Assembly: GCA_963680875.1 (NCBI GenBank)
Contig: OY804586.1
Coordinates: 53,292,203 to 53,356,202 of the forward strand
Direction of reading: 5' to 3'
From: Bathymodiolus brooksi
Taxonomy: Eukaryota > Mollusca > Bivalvia > Mytilida > Modiolidae
Length of the DNA stretch: 64,000 bases
Position 1 is the stretch's first letter, and every line of letters starts with the position of its first letter. Below the pieces are notes generated by a model. That model was not told the DNA's origin. It saw nothing but the letters and a program-made list of their open reading frames with translations, and searched no databases. Shown piece by piece: positions 31,471-41,829 of this stretch. Made by a program: the position numbers and the translations under genes.

Positions 31471-31920
31471 TAAGTATACCCCCCCCCCCCCCCGCAAGCA
31501 AAGTTTGGGGGGTATATAGGAATCACCCTGTCCGTCCGTCCGTCCGTTCGTCCGTCCGGATATATATACATGGATTGTCCGGCTATCTCCTCCTACAGTT
31601 TTGGAGCTACAGCTTTAGTATTGTGTAGGATGTTTATACACATAATGGAAGTGTGCATGTCCACAGGATTTTGATTTTCATCAAATATTCTCAAAATGAC
31701 AGGTAGTTGGACTTCATTTCCTTCTTACTAGCTACATAATGGAAACATGGTTTGTATGGCTCCTCCTACAGTTTTTGACTTGTTTTTAATTTCTTATGGT
31801 CGGGCGGGGGCATCATTTGTGTCTTACAGATACACTTAATTATTTTCATACTAGCTGCATAGAGGGAACATGGATTGTCCGGCTATCTCCTCCTACAGTA
31901 TTAGAGCTACAGCTTTAATA
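31470..31920. mobile_element. Dispersed repeat with CCGTCCGTCC motif, copy 3
   Basis: A C-run (31477-31493) followed by CGCAAGCAAAGTTTGGGGGG TATATAGGAATCACCC and (CCGT)n. Downstream a block, CATGGATTGTCCGGCTATCT CCTCCTACAG … ATGTTTATACACATAATGGA, occurs twice (31569-31710 and 31870-31975). It interrupts the LINE frame. Confidence 0.75.
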
Positions 31921-31975
31921 TTTTGCAGGATGTTTATACACATAATGGAGGTGTGCATATCCACAGGATTTTGAT

Positions 31976-32394
31976 GGTCAGGCGGGGGCATCATTTGTGT
32001 CTTACAGACACACTTCATTTTTAAAAAATCACTCCTAACAAAACAACTTTGTCCATAATTATCAAGTGCGGGGGCATACTTCTTTTCTAGTTTATGTTCT
32101 GTCTGCAGGCAGACATGACGCTCCACTCTGACACGTTAACCGGTGCTTGCTAACTGCCGAAGCAGCTGATATCAAGTTTATAGTCGTTGGTGTGACCTGT
32201 CTGGGGTTCGTAAGAAGATAATATTGACACAAATATTTACATTAAGTTGAAGTGGTCTGACTCCACAAAGATCAGATAGTCTCTTATGTTAAGTGTAGAT
32301 CTATCATTACTACATTAATATGACAAAAACAGGTCAAATTCAATATTAACAAGTTCAGTTGTATGTAATGCATTCTTCTACATATTTTCCCGTT
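31976..32394. other. No gene recognised
   Basis: Includes the second half of the duplicated GGGCGGGGGCATCATTTGTG TCTTACAGA block near 31980 (first copy at 31802). Otherwise nothing recognised. Confidence 0.4.
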
Positions 32395-32622
32395 GTTTTG
32401 TTAACAGGTAGATATGGCACATGTTTATTCCCATTGTTTTTTTAGCAGGTAGATATGACACATGTTTATTCCCGTTGGTTTTTTTACAGGTAGATATGAC
32501 ACATGTTTATTCCCATTGGTTTTTTAACAGGTAGATATGACACATGTTTATCATTCCCATTGTTTTTTTTAACAGGTAGATATGACACATGTTTATTCCC
32601 ATTGTTTTTTTAACAGGTAGAT

Positions 32623-33065
32623 CATCGTCGGTAACCCACCGTTGATTCCGATACGTTCCTCTCTCTCCATCACCCGTTGGTCAAATCGCTTGTAAACATT
32701 CGTACTCATGAATAATTCATAAGTCTTCGCATTACAAACTTCAAATGCGATTCAACCAATCAAATCGTTCCTTTCATAATGAGTTTGGTTAAAAGTTAAA
32801 AATGTCGGACCTGTTGCAAAAATTTGGAGTGAAAGAATTGAGGGACTTTCAACAAGAATCTGTAGACAATTTGCTTGAGGGAAAGGATGTTTATTTGTCA
32901 GATTTTTACCTCCGATACCAAAGAGTTTCACTTTCATAAACGTGATTTTGATTGGTTAATTCGAAACTTTGAATATTCATGAGTACGAATGTTTACAAGC
33001 GATTTGACCCACGGGTGATGGAGAGAGAGGAACGTATCGGAATCAACCGTGGGTTACCGACGATG
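32623..33065. mobile_element. 443-bp TIR element with 9-bp target duplication and captured coding start
   Basis: Inverted ends of about 92 bp (CATCGTCGGTAACCCAC … ATTCGTACTCATGAATA) differ at only a few bases. CAGGTAGAT, a word of the host array, is duplicated exactly at 32614-32622 and 33066-33074. Long TIRs with a 9-bp duplication fit Mutator-like elements; so does the short captured reading frame (Pack-MULE style). No transposase. Insertion into a tandem array makes the event easy to read. Confidence 0.88.
32802..32939 (+). pseudogene. RecQ-like helicase N-terminal fragment inside the TIR element
   Basis: The 45-codon frame starts MSDLLQKFGVKELRDFQQES and continues VDNLLEGKDVYLS, then unrelated DFYLRYQRVSLS and a stop. 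F-G-x-K-x-L-R-x-F-Q-x-E … L-L-x-G-K-D-V is the start of a RecQ-type helicase core; the Walker A motif that should follow VYLS is missing. Thus the piece ends just before the ATP-binding loop. Most likely a captured 5' exon or a deletion derivative of a larger helicase-carrying element; no helicase activity is possible. Confidence 0.65.
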
Positions 33066-33264
33066 CAGGTAGATATGACACATGTTTATTCCCATTGTTT
33101 TTTTAACAGGTAGATATGACACATGTTTATTCCCATTGTTTTGTTAACAGGTAGATATGACACATGTTTATTCCCATTGGTTTTTTTAACAGGTAGATAT
33201 GACACATGTTTATTCCCATTGTTTTTTTAACAGGTAGATATGACACATGTTTATTCCCATTTTC

Positions 33265-34483
33265 TTTATATACTATCTGCCATATCGTCCGTGCGGAAAG
33301 GAATTCAATACTACAGCCTTAGCTAATTTGCATATATATAACGTTTATGTAAAACATTATACTGTGAAGAAATTTAACAACAGTAAGGAAATAAGTAAGG
33401 TTGACACAGAGTGATACAAAAAAGGGAGCTAATAAGTCTTCTACCCTTCACAGCAAAACAAAAAACAAAAATTAAAAGATATGACCCAAAAATGAAAAAA
33501 GAAATTGGACAAGTACAAGAAAAGAAAAGAAATTGTTACCACAATATATTATCACTTGAATCATTGTTTATGTCATAATATATCAATATCTATTGTCAGG
33601 AGTGCAACATTTTTTGCAAAAAAAACCAATGATATTTAGACCAGTATGTTTAAAATTCAAAGTTGTCCAAACAATTTCTTAGTATTTTTCTAGTTTCTAT
33701 AGATATTGCATTCAAAGTTAAACCCTTTTCATCACATTTTAATAAGTTTTTGAATAACAAAATTATATGTCATAAAAACTAATAATCAAGACAAAATTTG
33801 GGACAAAATTGGCAGGTATTTAGCATTATAGATACCATATTATATTTTTCAAATGCCCATATCTTGCATTATATTTTGTTCATTTTTTTTAAGTTATGCA
33901 TCATTGTCAGGAGTGCAACACCAGACAAAAATATTTTGGGATCATTGATTATTTAATTGTATGTCTATATTCAACTCCATCCTTTTTTTTATCACCAGAC
34001 TGTGTCAAATTTTGAAAATTTGGTAGTATTTTGCCTTAATTTTATTTGTTCATTAAAAAAAAATAAACTTTTTGAGACAAGGTTTGAAAATGGCATCAAT
34101 TTTCAACAAAAAAGGCACATTTTTCTAAAAATAAAATAAAATATTAACTTCTTATGCATTTTTTTTCTGCTACATAAATTATATGATGCACTTCTCATTT
34201 ATTGATAATGAAAAGAAAAATATAATTTCAACAGAAATATATTTTATAGCTTAAGATTATAAGAATTTGCTGTTATTTTTTGAGGGGTTTATTTTCCTCT
34301 AAATAAAATGTTCTTACATTTATTGTTTGTTTATTTGAAAAATCCTGTTGGTTTTACACACTTCAATGTGTATTAGACTACATATGATAAAAAAAAATCC
34401 CATTTAGAAGTAACTTTAATTTTCACTTTTTGTTTCATTTCTTTGCCGTTTTTTTTTAAACAGCTCCTTTCCGCTAAGAACAT
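33265..34483. other. No gene recognised
   Basis: Very AT-rich. The phrase TTGTCAGGAGTGCAACA occurs at about 33594 and 33903. No element ends or convincing exons. Confidence 0.45.
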
Positions 34484-34730
34484 GGTATTAAGGAGTAAGA
34501 GCAAAGACTGGTTGGCCCGGGATCAGAATAATGTGTCCGAATGAGTGGCATGCATACCCGCGGACAATTGTTTCAGTGAGCTATCACTATATAAAGATCC
34601 AACTCAGCGTGTTGGTCAATTACAAAGCGTACATCGTCATCATGTCATCAAATGTAACTTATTCTAGCTCCATGATATAGCTAAAAAAAAAATGCCCATT
34701 TTGGCGTTAAACGATAATCACTCGCTCATA
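34484..34730 (+). mobile_element. SINE-1 copy, head lost
   Basis: ATTAAGGAGTAAGAGCAAAG ACTGGTTGGCCCGGG, ATAATGTGTCCGAATGAGTG, the CTATCACTATATAAAGATCC box, TTACAAAGCGTACATCGTCA, GATATAGCTAAAAA, then GGCGTTAAACGATAATCACT CGCTC. Confidence 0.85.
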
Positions 34731-34896
34731 TTTCCTACACTTGAGCAAGAGAAAGTTAGAATTAGATTAATCAAAATTTAAGGGAAAAAAGGAAATATCC
34801 CCATAGTCCATGCCATTCAGACCCTAGCTACGACACTGATCCTCCAATGAGTGTTGTGGAGTTGATAAATATTTTAGGTTTGCTCAGTGTCGTCTT

Positions 34897-35865
34897 TAGG
34901 GACGGATCCAGGATTTGTGGTTAGGGGGGAGCGTGAGTATGCGAGGGTTCTGGGGACCGCTTAAGGTCCCCAGCGGGTCCAAGGCAGAGCCCTGGTAGGG
35001 GACCAGGGGGGCGAAGCCCCCCGGAAGCTCTGGGGTTTGAGGAATTACAGACGTTTATTTGAACGACAATTTTGAACCAACCACACCATTTTTATCAGAC
35101 CAAAAAAACTTGACTTTGAGTCTTAATTTTGTCGGATAATTGTTAACAGTATGTTTTTGTCAGATTATAAGAAGGCATGCCTTATAAGAACCTAAAGTAC
35201 AAATTTTCTTTAACATCCGTGATGTGAATTGTTCAACTCATGACTGCCGATCGATCACGATATTTTAACCATTGGTTTAGTTTTAACGCGTTCCTCATTT
35301 CACTAATTGATCTGTACTTTCGGTGCTTGTCCTTTCGGGTAGTTCTAGTTAATGCTGCCCGTCTGGATGGAGCTTTTTTTTCCGTCGTTTGATTCATTCA
35401 TTGAAAACGTATGATTCGACCGTTCTTGTTTATAGACAAACAAAAGCGGAAATTGTCAATACATGAACTTGTTGTAGATTTCTGATAAGCTAACGTAACT
35501 AAATTAGATAATCAGAATCGTTTCATGCAGCATTAATGTTAACATATTAGCCTTTGTTTGTCTATAAACAAGAACGAATCATACGTTTTCAATGAATGAA
35601 CCAACGGCAAAACGAAAAGCTTCATCCGGACGGACAGTATATACTGATCATTTATCAATGGGTAGAGCTTTTTAGAATGATATCCCAAATTTACTCCTAA
35701 TATCATTACTATTCATTTTGACTTACAGCTCACGAGTTAACCATTCATGAAAAAGTTGTTTGTTGAACTGCTTAATTAACGTTGTATAACATATGCTTTG
35801 CGAATTTTAGGGGGGGGGGGGGGGGGGGTGCACGCCTCGCACGCCCCCCTCTAAATCCGCCTCTG
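34897..35865. mobile_element. TIR element, ends AGGGACGGATCC / AATCCGCCTCTG, with nested MITE
   Basis: Imperfect inverted ends (TAGGGACGGATCCAGG and, complemented, CAGAGGCGGATTTAGAG) are followed inward by G-runs/C-runs. GTCTT lies outside both ends (34892-34896, 35866-35870), a possible 5-bp target duplication. A second inverted-repeat element is nested at 35355-35637. No ORF. Confidence 0.6.
35355..35637. mobile_element. 283-bp MITE with about 85-bp inverted arms
   Basis: Left CTGCCCGTCTGGATGGAGCT … TTCATTCATTGAAAACGTAT GATTCG … GTTCTTGTTTATAGACAAAC; the right arm is its complement, ending GACGGACAG at 35637. Nested in the previous element. Confidence 0.85.
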
Positions 35866-35869
35866 GTCT

Positions 35870-36735
35870 TAATAGCATCATAGGCCCCCGGGCAAAGCAA
35901 TGCACTGTCGAAATATCTAGATCGGAAAACCATATATATTTTCATTAATTAATACATAATTATATTTCAGTTATCATTTATTTTTTTACATTTGCGAAAT
36001 CAATCATTGGTATTTAAGGCAAGTGTTTAAATAACCTTCATATTTCTCGGGAATAGACTGCAAGCACGTTTTTGACGAGCGTTACTGTATACAGGTAACA
36101 TGTAAATGTGTGGATAGTATTTGGCACTGGACGGTGACACAGGCGTTCGTGTTCGAACAAGATGAAATAAGGAAAAAGAGATGAAATAATAAAAAAAAAT
36201 CATTGAAAATAAATTTGTTAACATTTTCGTGCCACGAGCGCCTGTGGACGGCGAGATGTTGGTAATACAAAGTACACATATTAAGGTGATTCGGGATTGT
36301 CATGGACATGGAATCGGATTTAGCTATTGTATATAACTCGGGTAAGGAGAATTTTATTTTTTTCTCGGGAATTCACTTGATGAAATTGGTTCATTCATAG
36401 CAAATCTCATCACTGAAAATAACAAATAATTGTTCAACATAGCACACAGTCAGACGTCTCATAAATTTCATTAATTAAAGGTTCTTTGGAGCGACCATTT
36501 TTAATAATTTGCACTGTCGCAATATTGGCGCAGTAAAAGAGTATATTTTTCCTTGACAACTGTTTTCCCCACAAAACAGTAGAAACTACTATAGGACTGA
36601 TACAGTTCTAGAAAAGCAATAGAAGCAGGGACGTCTTGACAGTATTATAGTCGGCACAGCCCACTTGGGTATCATAAAAAAAATTAGCATTCTTCTTCTT
36701 CTTCTTCCAATTTAGGAACCGGATTCACACGTGAA
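35870..36735. other. No gene recognised
   Basis: Frames on the minus strand at 36027-36309 are short and hydrophobic without family signal. A CTT repeat lies near 36690. Confidence 0.45.
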
Positions 36736-36739
36736 TGTA

Positions 36740-37345
36740 TAAGGTTCCGCGAAAACTTTGCGCAGTGTCGGGCAACACAGCAGCCTTCTTCCGAATATTT
36801 ACAGGTAAAAACGATATACAGGTGGGCGCTGGTCTAGTTGCTGTCAGGACGCGCCTTGAGGGCGCTCCTGAATCCCTCTACTGTGTTGGCCGAAGTTGTA
36901 TTCGCTGGCAAGTTGGTTCCAGTCCCTGATGGTCCTGGGGAAGAACAAATTACCGAAGGCCTTACTGCTCGTTCTTTCTTGATAAAGGCGATCTTTACCT
37001 CTAGTCCTGCTGTCGTTGGATTGGATATATTGGTGGCTGTCTATATCAATTAATCCATTTTTGATTTTATACAGCATGCATAGTCTCTTAGTCTTTCTTC
37101 TTCTAATTTTTCCCACTTCATCCACTTCAAGGATTCTACCATTTTAGTAACACAGCCAGGTGTTCGGTCTGTAAGTGTTGAAAACGAATCTTGCGGCTCT
37201 TTTTTGTACTTTTTCAAGGTTGCTAATCTTTTCCCGGTTTGTCGGGTCCCATACTGAGCTTGCATACTCCATTGTTGGTCTCACCATGGATGTATATGCT
37301 GCTGATTTCACTGGTTTGGTGCAGTCTTTTAGCATTAATTTTGTT
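36740..37345 (-). pseudogene. LINE 3' end, CR1/Jockey-like post-RT region
   Basis: In two frames: KSAAYTSMVRPTMEYASSVW DPTNREKISNLEKVQKRAAR FVFNTYRPNT (37335-37144) and, after a shift near 37140, MDEVGKIRRRKTKRLCMLYK, LFFPRTIRDWNQLASEY (37125-36844). The Y-x-x-x-V-R-P-x-x-E-Y-A-x-x-x-W and FFPRTIxxWN motifs are typical of the C-terminus of many metazoan LINEs. Truncated at 5' and frameshifted. Confidence 0.85.
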
Positions 37346-37349
37346 CATT

Positions 37350-37969
37350 ATCTATAGTAAAAAATATTGATATATTGAAGTTGAAAGTTTACAACCCTAA
37401 AATATACATGTATTTGAAATATATTTGAAAGTTTAGCAAGTCCAGCGGTACGTAGACATAAATTATATATACTTTATATAGGAAGTGGTCCCCGTGATCC
37501 ATGATAAAGGGCTTGCCACGACAGATTTAGGAAAAAATCTAATAAAAACCCCATGATTTACTACACCTAAAAAGGTTAGCTCCTTTCTGCCGCCAACTCA
37601 TGTTGTAGATGAGATTGGGGTCTTAATTAATATATTTAAGTGGAAAATTTACGATCCAATCGTATATTAGAGAACTGAACATGTCTACCCATTTCAGCAG
37701 CACGTGGACATGCATATACAAAATGTACTTTTAAATAGAAAATGACTCCTCCCCCTCCGTGATGAAAGGCAATTCTACCTCACCATTTATACATTGGAAG
37801 TGTAATGCTACCAACGTAAAGTTTTTATTTTTATTTTAAGAATAAAATATGAATTTGTATAATTAGTTTATGTATTCAAAAACATAATTTGTTTGTTTGA
37901 TGTCTATTGGAGTAAAGTATTCACTATTTTTTCCCTTGGTATTTGTAAAGCACGCGCAAGAATTTTCGT
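37350..37969. other. No gene recognised; upstream of candidate promoter
   Basis: AT-rich, no repeats recognised. Confidence 0.4.
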
Positions 37970-37992
37970 CACGTGTTTTGTCCCTATATAAG
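37970..37992 (+). promoter_or_regulatory. Candidate core promoter: E-box and TATA box
   Basis: CACGTG (37970-37975) precedes TATATAAG (37985-37992). A start of transcription about 25-30 bases downstream would leave a 5'UTR of roughly 50 bases before the ATG at 38071. The match could be chance in AT-rich DNA. Confidence 0.4.
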
Positions 37993-38070
37993 AAAAAGTT
38001 TTCTAAACGCGCTAAATCTTTTTTCAAACAAACCATATTAATATCTCTATTATATATTGTAGAAATCAGA

Positions 38071-38132
38071 ATGTCCAATTGTGTAGAAATGGCGAATCAA
38101 GTTGTTGTCAAGAGGAAAGCTCTTCCCAAACA
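38071..38132 (+). CDS. Candidate first coding exon of an unknown gene
   Basis: ATG at 38071 begins MSNCVEMANQVVVKRKALPK, followed by CA and then a donor GTAAGT at 38133. The exon ends after two bases of a codon. The acceptor at 56409 (a long T-run then CAG) leads into an exon whose first base, G, completes Gln and continues VKPVRQGERRSRRKLGL: basic like the end of this exon. That match of phase and composition is the only link across 18 kb. The product is not recognised. Confidence 0.35.
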
Positions 38133-38134
38133 GT

Positions 38135-38558
38135 AAGTCAATTTATTAATAATCAGTAAGTTGCCGAATTTTAAAATAAATAAATAAAATAATCGCAGAT
38201 ATTTAAAAATTTTGTATTTAGAATAAATATTTTCACCTAAATTACATTATTTAGTCCTCAAGTGTAACTCAATTACCTTAATCATAAAATCAACATTTTT
38301 TACTAACCAAAGACAACAAATCTAAAATCATAAACACTCAGAACCCTCCCCCTTTTTGCAATATGATTGATTGATCAGTGATTGGGAAAGGCAGGAGCCA
38401 TGGGCCGTTTGATACATACAGTTTTGTAATTCTGTGTAGATGCCCCATACAAAAATTAAAAGGCCCTTAAAATATTTTAGTTTTTACAAAGACTACACTG
38501 AAATGGCCCATTGAATGTTGTGATGGGGCCGCAATGGCCCATAATCGTTTCCTCTTTC
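38135..38558. other. No gene recognised
   Basis: AT-rich; no repeat recognised. Confidence 0.4.
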
Positions 38559-38559
38559 C

Positions 38560-39060
38560 TGATCACTGATTGATTGATTGATGTTTAACGTCCAGCGAGC
38601 AATTTTTCAGCTATATTCAGGACGAGAACATGTTTACAATAAATCAATATGTAGGTTGAAAATGGGGAACGGATAGGCCAATGGGCAAACAAACATTTAA
38701 ACGCCATGGGACTCGAAACAAGGAAAGGTGATGGTAGGGACGGAGAATTTAGCCAGTGCAACAGGTCTCCTATGGACCACTGTTACACTGGGTTCTTTAA
38801 CGTGCAAAGAGGGTGGCAATCTCTCAACACGGGACCTCAGTTTTATTTACGTCTCATCCGAAGGACAGGTTGGTTGTGAATTTATACATCCTGCACAACC
38901 GACAGACTCCCCTTCAAGCCGAAGAAGCTCTTGGTCCCATTTCTATACCCTGGGGTTCCCGCGGGGTTAACCCCTTTTAGAGGACTAGTGCCTCTAGGAC
39001 GGAGAAACCTGGTGCCTATTCTACCCCCGGCACACTCTCTGGGAGGGGGTCCTTTTTGCA
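38560..39060 (+). repeat. Dispersed repeat with GTTTAACGTCCAGCGAGCAA start
   Basis: TGATTGATTGATGTTTAACG TCC … TTTTTCAGCTATATTCAGGA, CTTTAACGTGCAAAGAGGGT, AACACGGGACCTC … TCATCCGAAGGACAGG, and the GC-rich end CCCGGCACACTCTCTGGGAG. The ACACGGGACCTC … TCCGAAGGAC block is one I recognise as widespread in invertebrate genomes. The open frame 38728-38970 is incidental. A fragment of the start lies at 41250-41300. Confidence 0.7.
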
Positions 39061-39224
39061 ATAAAAATAAATAATTCTTAGATTAACAATTGACGATTAA
39101 ATGTATTTTAAGTGAAAATTAAGACTATTAGTTACTAAAAATTAAATAAACAAAACGGGGAAAGCGTTATTTCCTCACAAATGTCTGTGTGGGGGGTAGG
39201 GGGAAATGGGGCAATTTACTCCCC

Positions 39225-40575
39225 ATCTAGCCTCTTTCTATGACATATCCTATCTGGAGCGAAGTCCCATCTGATTGGAGACAGGCCAATGTCATCTCTG
39301 TCTTTAAGAAGGGCGAGAAATACCTTGCAAGCAACTATAGGCCCATATCTTTGACTTGCATCTGCTACAAGGTATTAGAACACATAGTTAAATATGTATG
39401 TCCAACATGGTGAAACATCTTGAAATTCATGACATCTTAAGTGAACTACCAAGAGAAGCTGTGAGACACAATTAATCTCCCTTACACAGGAGATAACCAA
39501 CCATTTCCACTATGGAATACAAAATGACTTATTAATTCTTGACTTTTCTAAAGCCTTTGATAAAGTGTCCCACAAGAAACTACTATTCAAACTTGATAAT
39601 TATGGCATAAGAGATACTACCATAATATGGATAGGATCCTTCTTAAACAACAATGCAGCAGGCTGTTCTTGATGGGGAGTCATCCAGCTAACTTCCAGTT
39701 GTCAGTGGGGTACCACATGGTCTGTCCTGGGACCCCTTCTCTTTCTCACGTTTATAAATGACCTACCAGCAGCTGTATCACAAACTCGTCTCTTTCCTGA
39801 TGACTATATTCTGTATAGACCAATTAGGCACTTCTCCAACTGAAACACTGCAAAATGACTTGGATAAGCTAGCACAATGAGGCATGTAATTCCACCCTTG
39901 CAAATGTAACTCTATAGTCTGTCACACGATCTAAAACACCTTTCAAATACAACTACATCTTAGAAGGACACATTCTTGAATCAGTAGATACAACAACATA
40001 CCTTGGAATCGCGATCTCGTCCAACATGACCTGGAATGCACTGTCCACATAAACAACATAGAATCAAAAGCACAGAAATTATTAGGATTTTTTTAGAAGA
40101 AACCTCCAAATAAAGAATGAGCATACTAAGAGCATGACACATAAATCCTTAGTTAGCTCAAACCTGGAATACTACTCAACCATTTCGCCACACTAAAAAA
40201 CAGAAAAGCAAAATATGAAAGATTCAACGCAGAGCAACCAGTTACACAACAGGTAGATTCCGTGACATCTATGCTGGACCCCCTAGAATGGAATTCCCTA
40301 GAAACATGCAGAAACATTGCCAAAGTCTCTATGCTATACATAATTACACACAATCTGGTTGCCATCAATCCAGACTTCTATATCTCTTCTCAGACATCAC
40401 TCACACGACACAGTCAGTCTTCGATACAAGTCCTTTAGCACATCCACTGACTACTTCAAATTCAGCTTCTTCCCTCATACAGTTGTCCTTTGGAATGCAT
40501 TACCACCTGATAGTGTCTCTGCTTCTTCTTTGGATCAGTTTAAATCACAGATCCAAACCCACTACAACTAAACAG
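39225..40575 (+). pseudogene. Decayed CR1/Jockey-like LINE, RT to C-terminus
   Basis: Readable in several frames: SEVPSDWRQANVISVFKKGE, NYRPISLTCICYKVLEHIV, LLILDFSKAFDKVSHKKLL (motif A), GPLLFLTFINDLPAAV (motif B end), FPDDYILY where F/YADD is expected, then YFKFSFFPHTVVLWNALP … SLDQFKSQIQTHYN and a stop near 40569. Many stops and shifts and loss of the Ala in the catalytic box show it is dead. Confidence 0.85.
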
Positions 40576-40579
40576 TTTT

Positions 40580-41249
40580 CCATTATATATGTAAATAGGT
40601 TGCTTTTTTAAAATTATTTATTAATTGTAAATATATGGTCTGTTCACGCCGATGCATAGTCGTCACAGTTGACGGAGCATTGTATGATGTAGATGTAGAT
40701 CTTTGTGAAATATTTTACCAGTGACAAATTGATTTATGTGACAGCGATTGTCCAAGTTAAAATCTCCATATACCTGATTAAAATATGTTTACACTAAGTG
40801 GAAATGACCGATTTAGGTTCATTTAAATATTTACTAAGGGAGCACTTAATGTCCTATATTTTACTTGAAGACAAATTGAATAAAAACAATTGAATACATT
40901 TAAGAAATAAATCATGGAAACCAGAAGAGTTTTAACATGGGTTGGCGAATATTAGTATTTTAAAACACATTCTGGCTTCCATGAATTATTTCGATTCTGC
41001 TGTCTAAAGAGTACAAATACGGCAGTATACTTTGATTGGAAGACGGTAATTTATATTTACGTTTGCGGACAATGTCGCACACAATTTATGCTGCCAAATT
41101 CAGGCAGACGATAGTTCATCAACATGTACATTTACGACGCGAAAGTCAGTCACATGCACCGGCACATGTGCTAATGAGATTATACCCAATCGATAAATCG
41201 CTCGTTTGTTTACAAAGCGAAAGAAAAAGACGTGTTAGAATTTATTTGT
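40580..41249. other. No gene recognised
   Basis: The LINE's 3'UTR may extend into this stretch. The 94-codon frame at 41036 runs into a repeat and has no family signal. Confidence 0.4.
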
Positions 41250-41300
41250 TGATTGATTGTGCCTTAACGTCCAGCGAGCAGTATTTCAGCTATGTTAATA
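41250..41300 (+). repeat. Fragment of the GTCCAGCGAGC repeat
   Basis: TTGATTGATTGTGCCTTAAC GTCCAGCGAGCAGTATTTCA GCTATGTTA matches 38566-38625. Confidence 0.75.
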
Positions 41301-41341
41301 ATAAAATAAAAACTATTTAGAAATGAAGGAATGGAGGGTAT

Positions 41342-41825
41342 TAGAGTTATGGTGTTTAATACCACGTTCAACAATATATCAGTTATATCGTGGCGGTCAG
41401 TTTTATTGGTGGAGAAAACCACTAACAATTTAAACTTTATTACATAACATTGTGGTTTATGGTGTTTTAATGCCACTTTTAACAATATTTCAGTTGTATA
41501 ATGGCAGTCAATTTTATTGGTAGAGGAAACTGACAAACCAGAGTATCCTGAGAAAACCACCGACCTATCGCAAGTCACTGACAAACTTTATCACATAGTG
41601 TTGTACCGAGCAAACCTAGCCAGTGCAGGATTCGAACTCGCAACATTAATGGTGATGGGCACTGATGGCATAAGTAGTTGTAAATCCAACTACCATACGA
41701 TTACGACCATGACGACCCCTTATAGCATTGTATTGAGTACACCTTGCCATGAGCAGGATGCGAACTCGCAATGTTAGTGGTGATAGGTACTGAATCCAAC
41801 TACCATACGATCATGACCATCTGCA
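41342..41825 (-). mobile_element. Three SINE-2 pieces in tandem
   Basis: Reverse copies at about 41342-41445 (truncated), 41455-41725 (nearly full: CAGGATTCGAACTCGCAACA is the reversed B box, then AAATCCAACTACCATACGAT) and 41728-41825 (5' part only). Adjacent same-strand copies suggest repeated insertion or local duplication. Confidence 0.88.
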
Positions 41826-41829
41826 ATGG

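Larger units (their letters stand above)
32395..33262. repeat. About 41-bp tandem array, split by a TIR element
   Basis: The unit TTTTTTTAACAGGTAGATAT GACACATGTTTATTCCCATTG repeats about five times before and five times after the insert at 32623-33065. Copies vary in T-run length and single bases. Confidence 0.95.

Noticed and set aside
31143..31628. 161-aa ORF on the plus strand
   Set aside because: Antisense to the RNase H/RT frame and read-through into the CCGT repeat.
32395..33262. CRISPR-like array
   Set aside because: Repeats are head-to-tail without unique spacers; eukaryotic minisatellite split by a transposon.
36027..36309. Overlapping hydrophobic frames on the minus strand
   Set aside because: Low-complexity translation without a domain.
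38728..38970. 80-aa ORF
   Set aside because: Lies wholly within a dispersed repeat with conserved non-coding wording.
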